Shown: piece after piece, positions 32,521 to 37,012 of the stretch
Layout: every line of letters starts with the position of its first letter
Numbering within the stretch: the first letter of the stretch is position 1
Source of the DNA: Candidatus Peribacteraceae bacterium
Lineage (GTDB): Bacteria; Patescibacteriota; Gracilibacteria; Peribacterales; Peribacteraceae
DNA length: 37,012 nucleotides
Assembly: GCA_030750465.1 (NCBI GenBank)
Contig: JASMHZ010000012.1
Span: forward strand, 1-37,012
Direction: 5' to 3'
Position numbers and translations under genes: made by a program
The notes under the pieces: generated by a model
Databases searched by the model: none
Told to the model about the DNA's origin: nothing
The model's input: the letters and a program-made list of their open reading frames with translations, nothing else

Positions 32521-33892
32521 ATGCTCTTTAACTCCCTTACATACATTTACGGCTTCCTTCCGGCTGTACTGGTCGGTTATGTGATTCTTGGAAAAATAGG
32601 GAATCGCAATGCGATAATGGCATGGCTGATTGCGGCATCTTTATTTTTTTATGCATGGTGGAATCCCGCCTATCTGTGGCTTCTTCTGTTTTCAGCAACT
32701 GCAAATTTTATTATAAGCCGATATCTTAACAAGTATTCTTCAAAATTAATCCTTACTGCAGGCGTTGTCCTGAACTTGAGCCTTCTCTGCTATTTCAAGT
32801 ACGCTAATTTCTTTATTGATACCATCAACCAAAGCCTAAAAACATCGTTTAATTTAGAAACAATAATTCTACCACTTGCTATTTCTTTCTTCACTTTCCA
32901 GCAAATCGGATATTTGGTTGATTTATATAAAGGCAATGCAAAAAAACACCCATTTATGCATTATCTTTTGTTTGTGACATTCTTTCCACAACTTATTGCC
33001 GGACCGATAATCCGTCACCACGAGATGTTTCCTCAATTCAAAGATAAACTATTCGGAAAAATAAGAGGCAACAACATTGCATTAGGAATTAGCATATTAA
33101 GCATAGGTCTTTTTAAGAAAGTAGTATTAGCAGACAGCCTTGCCTTGATCGCTGATCCTGTCTTTTCAGATATAACAAGCGGAAGTGTTTCTTCTGCGCA
33201 AGCATGGCTTGGCTTACTAGCATTTTCTTTTCAGATTTACTTCGACTTTTCCGGATACACAGACATGGCTATAGGAAGCGCAATGTTGTTTGGAATCCGT
33301 CTACCACAAAACTTCAATGCTCCATACAAGTCGCTCAATGTTCGCGAATTCTGGCACAAGTGGCATATTACACTATCAAGATTCCTGCGAGACTATCTGT
33401 ACATCCCGTTAGGAGGTAACCGAAAGAGAAAATTTAGAACATTAATTCACCATGCTCCTAGGAGGGCTTTGGCACGGCAGTGCTTGGGGATTTATTTTAT
33501 GGGGAGGTCTGCACGGACTATTTCTTGTTATTAACTATGTTTGGAAGCGATCAAATATGAGGATCAACTTAAAAACACAATTATCAATTCCAATTACTTT
33601 TCTGTCTATAACACTGGCCTGGGTTTTGTTTCGCGCCGAAACATTGAACTCAGCTTTGCATTTCTATAAAACATTATTCAACTTTAATACTTTGAATTTT
33701 TTAGATATTAAGGATACACAAAATCTATGGATTGTATTTGCGATGCTAATAGTGTGGATTTTACCAACAACTGAACAGTGGATAAAAAAGCGAGAGATCA
33801 CTTTTACCTATGGATTAATAATAGGGTGCATTGCCCTATCGGCAATCGTGCAAATAACCAATATTCAGGAATTTATTTACTTTCAGTTTTAA
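32521..33892 (+). pseudogene. MBOAT O-acyltransferase (AlgI-like), frameshifted
   Basis: The first part (32521 to about 33445) gives the N-terminal membrane segments and the MBOAT core: FFPQLIAGPIIRHHEMFPQF, FQIYFDFSGYTDMAIGSAML, NFNAPYKSLNVREFWHKWHI and FLRDYLYIPLGGNRKRKFRT. Frame +2 takes over at about 33446 with MLLGGLWHGSAWGFILWG, containing the catalytic His, and continues to a stop at 33890-33892. At the join about four residues of the usual ..YINLLITMLLGGLWHG segment are missing, so a deletion of about 11 nt is the simplest explanation. Its function would be transfer of acetyl groups to an exported glycan. It is a true pseudogene or an assembly error. Confidence 0.75.
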
Positions 33893-35052
33893 TGAATAAA
33901 TTTTGTAAGTTTGCCATTGGCTTTATTATCCCATCCATAATTGTTGCGCTGTTTAACTGGGGCATAGATCCAGACAAAATCTTCCATTCAGATCCCATAC
34001 GGGAAACACCAACTCATGCCAAAAAACACAACCGAATGCACACGGCAATAGCACTGGAAAAATTTGAACCGGAATTAATAATACTTGGAAATTCCAAAGC
34101 AAGGCAAATCGATCCAGACCATCCTTCATTAAGCACAATCAATACTTACAATGCCTCACTCCCCGGAATAAATATTTATGAAACTTTCAGATATCTGCAA
34201 CATGCAAATGCAACAACTCCATTGAAAAAAATAATCATAGGCCTAGATTACATAATGTTCTTCAAGAACCCCAAACCTGATTTCGAAGAATCCCGTTTGG
34301 CTGTTTTACCTAGCGGAAAAAAAACGCCTTACATGCGCAAACAATTACAATTAATTAAAGATAAATATCATTTGCTGTTTTCCGAACAGTCTTTATTTAA
34401 TTCCATACGAGCAATATACAAAACTGCGCCCCATAGCATATCCTCCACAAAAACCCTGGAGATCACTAAGGAAATTTTTTCGCGTCGTTCTAAGATATTA
34501 ATAAAGACTGCATTGAAAGACGATAATACAAAAATGAATAATTCGCTCAATTATCTTAAAAACATTGTCAAAATAGCTGGAAATAATGATATTGAAATCA
34601 TCATAGTTTTTCTGCCATCGCATGCAATAAGTTATGAATTCTTGCATTCCGAAGGACTATGGCCTAAATATGAAGAATGGAAACGGGAAGTTTTCAAAAT
34701 AGTACAGGAAGAATCCATTAAACATTCAAGTACTAAACAAATACACATATGGGACTTCGATGGTTATAATTCAATTAATACAGAGAATATTCCCGATCTT
34801 TTTGATCCAAATATTACAATGCAATACTACAGAGATTCCGCTCATATGAAGAAAAACGCAAGTTCATTGATTCTTGATTGTATTATGAATGTCTGTGCTA
34901 CTAGCATACATAATGATTTTGGTTTATTAATCAAGGATATTGATAGCCATCTTCTGCAATTGAATAATGAAAAAGAAATATACAGAAAAAATCACCCCGA
35001 TGAAATAAGACATTTAAACAATACCATAGAACAATGGTTATACGTTGATTAA
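33892..35052 (+). CDS. SGNH-like (AlgJ/AlgX-type) protein, putative O-acetylation partner
   Basis: 386 aa. The start overlaps the MBOAT stop (TAATG). An N-terminal hydrophobic anchor (about 5-23) precedes LIILGNSKARQIDPDHPSL, where Ser68 is in the block I GxS position, and YYRDSAHM near residue 320 provides an Asp-x-x-His. These are the catalytic blocks of SGNH hydrolases that pair with MBOAT proteins in alginate-type acetylation. The remainder is not recognised. It overlaps the convergent pseudouridine synthase by 4 nt. Confidence 0.7.
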   Translation: MNKFCKFAIGFIIPSIIVALFNWGIDPDKIFHSDPIRETPTHAKKHNRMHTAIALEKFEPELIILGNSKARQIDPDHPSLSTINTYNASLPGINIYETFRYLQHANATTPLKKIIIGLDYIMFFKNPKPDFEESRLAVLPSGKKTPYMRKQLQLIKDKYHLLFSEQSLFNSIRAIYKTAPHSISSTKTLEITKEIFSRRSKILIKTALKDDNTKMNNSLNYLKNIVKIAGNNDIEIIIVFLPSHAISYEFLHSEGLWPKYEEWKREVFKIVQEESIKHSSTKQIHIWDFDGYNSINTENIPDLFDPNITMQYYRDSAHMKKNASSLILDCIMNVCATSIHNDFGLLIKDIDSHLLQLNNEKEIYRKNHPDEIRHLNNTIEQWLYVD

Positions 35053-35759
35053 AGTCCGATGGACTCAAGTAAGCTCTCCCTTTCTTTTTGACTGAGTACA
35101 CGCACCTCCCCCTCTTTCAATCTAAGATTTTTGAGTGTCATTATTCTGATTCTTTTAAGTTCTTTAACGGGACATCCGACCTTTTGACACATTCTTCTGA
35201 TTTGGCGGTTTTTCCCTTCTGTTAGGGCTATAGTGAATTTATTCTGACTGATTCTTTTGATTTTTGCGGGTTTTGTTTTGGATCCCGAGATGGTCATTCC
35301 TTTTTTGAGCTTATTTAATGCGCCGTCTGTAATCTCTCTGACTGTTATAACCTCATACTCTTTTTCATGATCAAATTTGGGGTGAGTCAGCCTGTAAGCA
35401 AGTACACCATCATTTGTCAGAAGCAGTAGGCCTGACGATTCTTTATCAAGACGTCCAACTGGAAATATTTTTCCCTGCAGCTTTTTCGGAAGTAAACTAA
35501 TTATGGTTTCTTGGGTCTTGCGCTCTGCATTAGTCGTAATAATCCCCCTTGGCTTGTTGATCACATAGTAGACTAAGTCTTTTCTGGATTCGATTACTTC
35601 ACCATCAACTTCAATATTATCTTTTTTCGGATCTGCCTTTTGACCAAGCTCCGCTACTTTTCCATTGACCTTGATCAATCCTTTTTCGATAAACTCTTCT
35701 GCTTTTCGACGCGAACAAATTCCTCTAGCCGACAATATCTTCTGTAATCTCTCAATCAT
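35049..35759 (-). CDS. RsuA/RluB-family rRNA pseudouridine synthase
   Basis: 236 aa. An S4 RNA-binding domain covers about 1-60 (LQKILSARGICSRRKAEEFI). The catalytic motif is VGRLDKESSGLLLLTNDG (Asp in GRLD, about residue 105), with the substrate loop TLTEGKNRQIRRM (as ALTEGKNRQIRRM) near 180. It isomerises uridine in 16S or 23S rRNA, and the subfamily cannot be fixed. It is convergent with the SGNH gene. Confidence 0.93.
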   Translation of the reverse strand: MIERLQKILSARGICSRRKAEEFIEKGLIKVNGKVAELGQKADPKKDNIEVDGEVIESRKDLVYYVINKPRGIITTNAERKTQETIISLLPKKLQGKIFPVGRLDKESSGLLLLTNDGVLAYRLTHPKFDHEKEYEVITVREITDGALNKLKKGMTISGSKTKPAKIKRISQNKFTIALTEGKNRQIRRMCQKVGCPVKELKRIRIMTLKNLRLKEGEVRVLSQKERESLLESIGL

Positions 35760-35779
35760 GATTTATAAAGGATTTTTTG

Positions 35780-35824
35780 GCCTGCCCACCGAAGTCCATG
35801 TGAAGCATGACGAAGGCGGTAGGC
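35780..35824. repeat. Imperfect palindromic repeat upstream of the pseudouridine synthase
   Basis: Arms gcctgcccacc (35780-35790) and ggcggtaggc (35815-35824) pair imperfectly, with an inner cgaag / gcatgacgaag region. GC-rich against an AT-rich surround. It lies between two divergent genes, so it is not a terminator, and it resembles other small palindromic repeats in this window. Confidence 0.5.
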
Positions 35825-35909
35825 GTTCTTGCATATGATAAGTATATAGGAATATTGATATCTGCATTATTATATTCAGTTATTTCTACCGTGGAATATA
35901 TCAGTAATA

Positions 35910-35925
35910 CAGTTGCGCAACTGTT
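35910..35925. promoter_or_regulatory. 16-bp perfect palindrome, putative ArsR operator
   Basis: A perfectly self-complementary 16-mer centred on ttgcgcaa, ending 25 nt before the regulator's ATG. Symmetry and position fit a dimeric winged-helix autoregulator. The sequence is not the classic ArsR/SmtB half-site, so the link is inference. Confidence 0.55.
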
Positions 35926-35950
35926 TTATTAAGAATAACGTAAAACAACT

Positions 35951-36220
35951 ATGACTGACTACCAAAACTTAGAACAAAGGTTAAAGGCTGTAGCAAGTGC
36001 AAGGCGCTTAAAAATCCTTGCATTTATTAAGAAGAGAAAGAGTGTTGCAGTTTATGAAATAGCTAGAGAATTTCGTATTTCGAAGCACGCTGCCTCTCAA
36101 CATCTTCGAATTCTTCGATCAGCTGGAATTGTTAAATATAACAAAAGATGGAAATATGTATTTTACCGTCTATCTCTCCCACAAAAAGAACCAATTCAGA
36201 AAGTGATTTCTATGCTTTAA
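35951..36220 (+). CDS. ArsR-like winged-helix transcriptional regulator
   Basis: 89 aa. The whole protein is a winged-helix domain: LKAVASARRLKILAFIKKRK, the recognition helix region REFRISKHAASQHLRILRSA, and the wing IVKYNKRWKYVFYRLS. There are no cysteines and no metal-binding cluster, so it is not a classical metal sensor. The ATG is preceded by an AT-rich leader without a clear Shine-Dalgarno. It is convergent with the SLH gene (3-nt gap). Confidence 0.88.
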   Translation: MTDYQNLEQRLKAVASARRLKILAFIKKRKSVAVYEIAREFRISKHAASQHLRILRSAGIVKYNKRWKYVFYRLSLPQKEPIQKVISML

Positions 36221-36223
36221 CCT

Positions 36224-37012
36224 CTACTCAGAAAGCGCTACTTCTTTTCTTACTTCCTCTTTCATTCTATGAAAAATGATCTTCGCAGTTTCTGCTCTAT
36301 TTATATAGTCATCTGGGCGAAACGTCCCGACTTCAACTCCATTTGAATTCGTATCTCCGCTAACGATGCCGAATACGGTCGCATAGGCAATATCTGCTTC
36401 ATACGTATGTCCGGATGTATCATTGAAAGTCGCATACATAGGAAGCACCTCATCTCCAAAAGCATCGTGGATAACAGTAAGCATTTCTGCACGTTTAGCA
36501 TGCTTATTCAGTTCCAAATATGGATCTCTGAAGAGCCTCACATCCATTTCTTCCGCACAAGATACAAACTTGCCAGCCCAGTGGCTAGTAGCCGCAACAT
36601 TCTCGGGAGATGTAACACAATTTGTCTCGTCGACTCCTGCAGCACGCATAGACATCTTTAAAACTTCTGCAATTGTTACATTATTTCCCGGCTTATACTG
36701 TCCTGTGAATTTCCCATCACTGTCTTTGAAGCCGGAAACAATATCCCACTCAGTTAACGATGATACATAGGATGCGTACCAATCTTTTTCTCCTACATCC
36801 CGATATACAGGTCCTGTGATGTCATCAAGTTGTCCGATAACACCGGAAAAATCTTCAGCATGCGCTTCTTCCCAGACCTGGAGCTCTTCTTTAAGCTGTG
36901 CGATTTCATCGAAGAAGAGAAAATTATTAAAGAAAAACTGAAGAAGAAATAGAAGGAAAACGGGACGACATCCAACATGTATATGAGCAAGCGGATGACC
37001 AAGAAGCCATTG
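36224..37012 (-). CDS. SLH-domain protein, partial (N-terminus beyond window)
   Basis: The frame is open from the right edge to the stop at 36224, about 262 residues. No ATG, GTG or TTG occurs in frame before the conserved region, so the start is outside. A hydrophobic stretch (about residues 19-34 of the visible part) is followed by a helix (DEIAQLKEELQVWEE) and then SLH repeats: WYASYVSSLTEWDIVSGFKD with NNVTIAEVLKMSMRAAG, then FRDPYLELNKHAKRAEMLTV and TYEADIAYATVFGIVSGDTN with YINRAETAKIIFHRM. SLH modules anchor proteins to the S-layer or cell wall. Confidence 0.75.
   Translation of the reverse strand, partial: QWLLGHPLAHIHVGCRPVFLLFLLQFFFNNFLFFDEIAQLKEELQVWEEAHAEDFSGVIGQLDDITGPVYRDVGEKDWYASYVSSLTEWDIVSGFKDSDGKFTGQYKPGNNVTIAEVLKMSMRAAGVDETNCVTSPENVAATSHWAGKFVSCAEEMDVRLFRDPYLELNKHAKRAEMLTVIHDAFGDEVLPMYATFNDTSGHTYEADIAYATVFGIVSGDTNSNGVEVGTFRPDDYINRAETAKIIFHRMKEEVRKEVALSE

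Noticed and set aside
1-37012. Recoding of TGA as glycine, as in some Gracilibacteria
   Set aside because: TGA ends clear full-length proteins (for example the CAP gene and S17), and conserved glycines use GGN codons.
1-37012. CRISPR array
   Set aside because: The repeats have 7- or 9-nt periods without unique spacers and no cas genes are present.
1-37012. tRNA or rRNA genes
   Set aside because: I read the intergenic regions and saw no cloverleaf with a T-loop signature or rRNA segment.

Overview
The window looks like a chromosomal segment of a Candidate Phyla Radiation (Patescibacteria) bacterium. The standard code fits, because TGA closes several reading frames (for example the CAP-domain gene at 4706-4708). 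Support for CPR is the absence of rpmD (L30) between S5 and L15, long low-complexity tails on many ribosomal proteins, few visible Shine-Dalgarno sequences, very tight gene packing, an SLH/CAP surface protein and a Cys-rich multi-zinc-ribbon protein. I would guess a Peregrinibacteria-like lineage, but the sequence alone cannot fix this.

Region 1 (1-14745, minus strand) is a fused S10/spc ribosomal-protein cluster. In transcription order it reads L3, L4, L23, L2, S19, L22, S3, L16, L29, S17, L14, L24, L5, S14, S8, L6, L18, S5, then a break, then L15, secY, adk, map and a partial membrane protein. The break holds a DJ-1/PfpI-like gene on the same strand and an SLH+CAP surface protein on the opposite strand. 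S10 is not upstream of L3. The spacers and 3' ends carry arrays of short tandem repeats with a 7-nt period, often as complementary left and right arms. The 3' ends of L4, L22 and L29 share a separate 9-nt repeat that encodes Ser-rich tails.

Region 2 (14746-17430) has a structured upstream region for L3, a palindromic element, the zinc-ribbon protein and a broken methyltransferase gene.

Region 3 (17399-31015) is a surface-glycan locus. It has a Wzm/Wzt-type ABC exporter, two paralogous GT-A-like glycosyltransferases, an EXT/GT64-like glycosyltransferase, two tandem two-domain GT2 enzymes, three PAPS-type sulfotransferases, a TylF-like methyltransferase and another class I methyltransferase. 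A lysyl-tRNA synthetase fused to an HD domain sits in the middle. Two cassettes have the same layout: a glycosyltransferase starts head-to-head with its neighbour and overlaps a convergent sulfotransferase tail-to-tail by about 100 nt. The likely product is a sulfated, methylated exported glycan or glycoprotein decoration. No PAPS-synthesis gene is present here.

Region 4 (31047-37012) has a beta-CASP RNA-processing nuclease, a frameshifted MBOAT acyltransferase with an SGNH/AlgJ-like partner (glycan O-acetylation), an RsuA/RluB pseudouridine synthase, an ArsR-like regulator with a perfect 16-bp palindrome upstream, and a partial SLH-domain protein at the edge.
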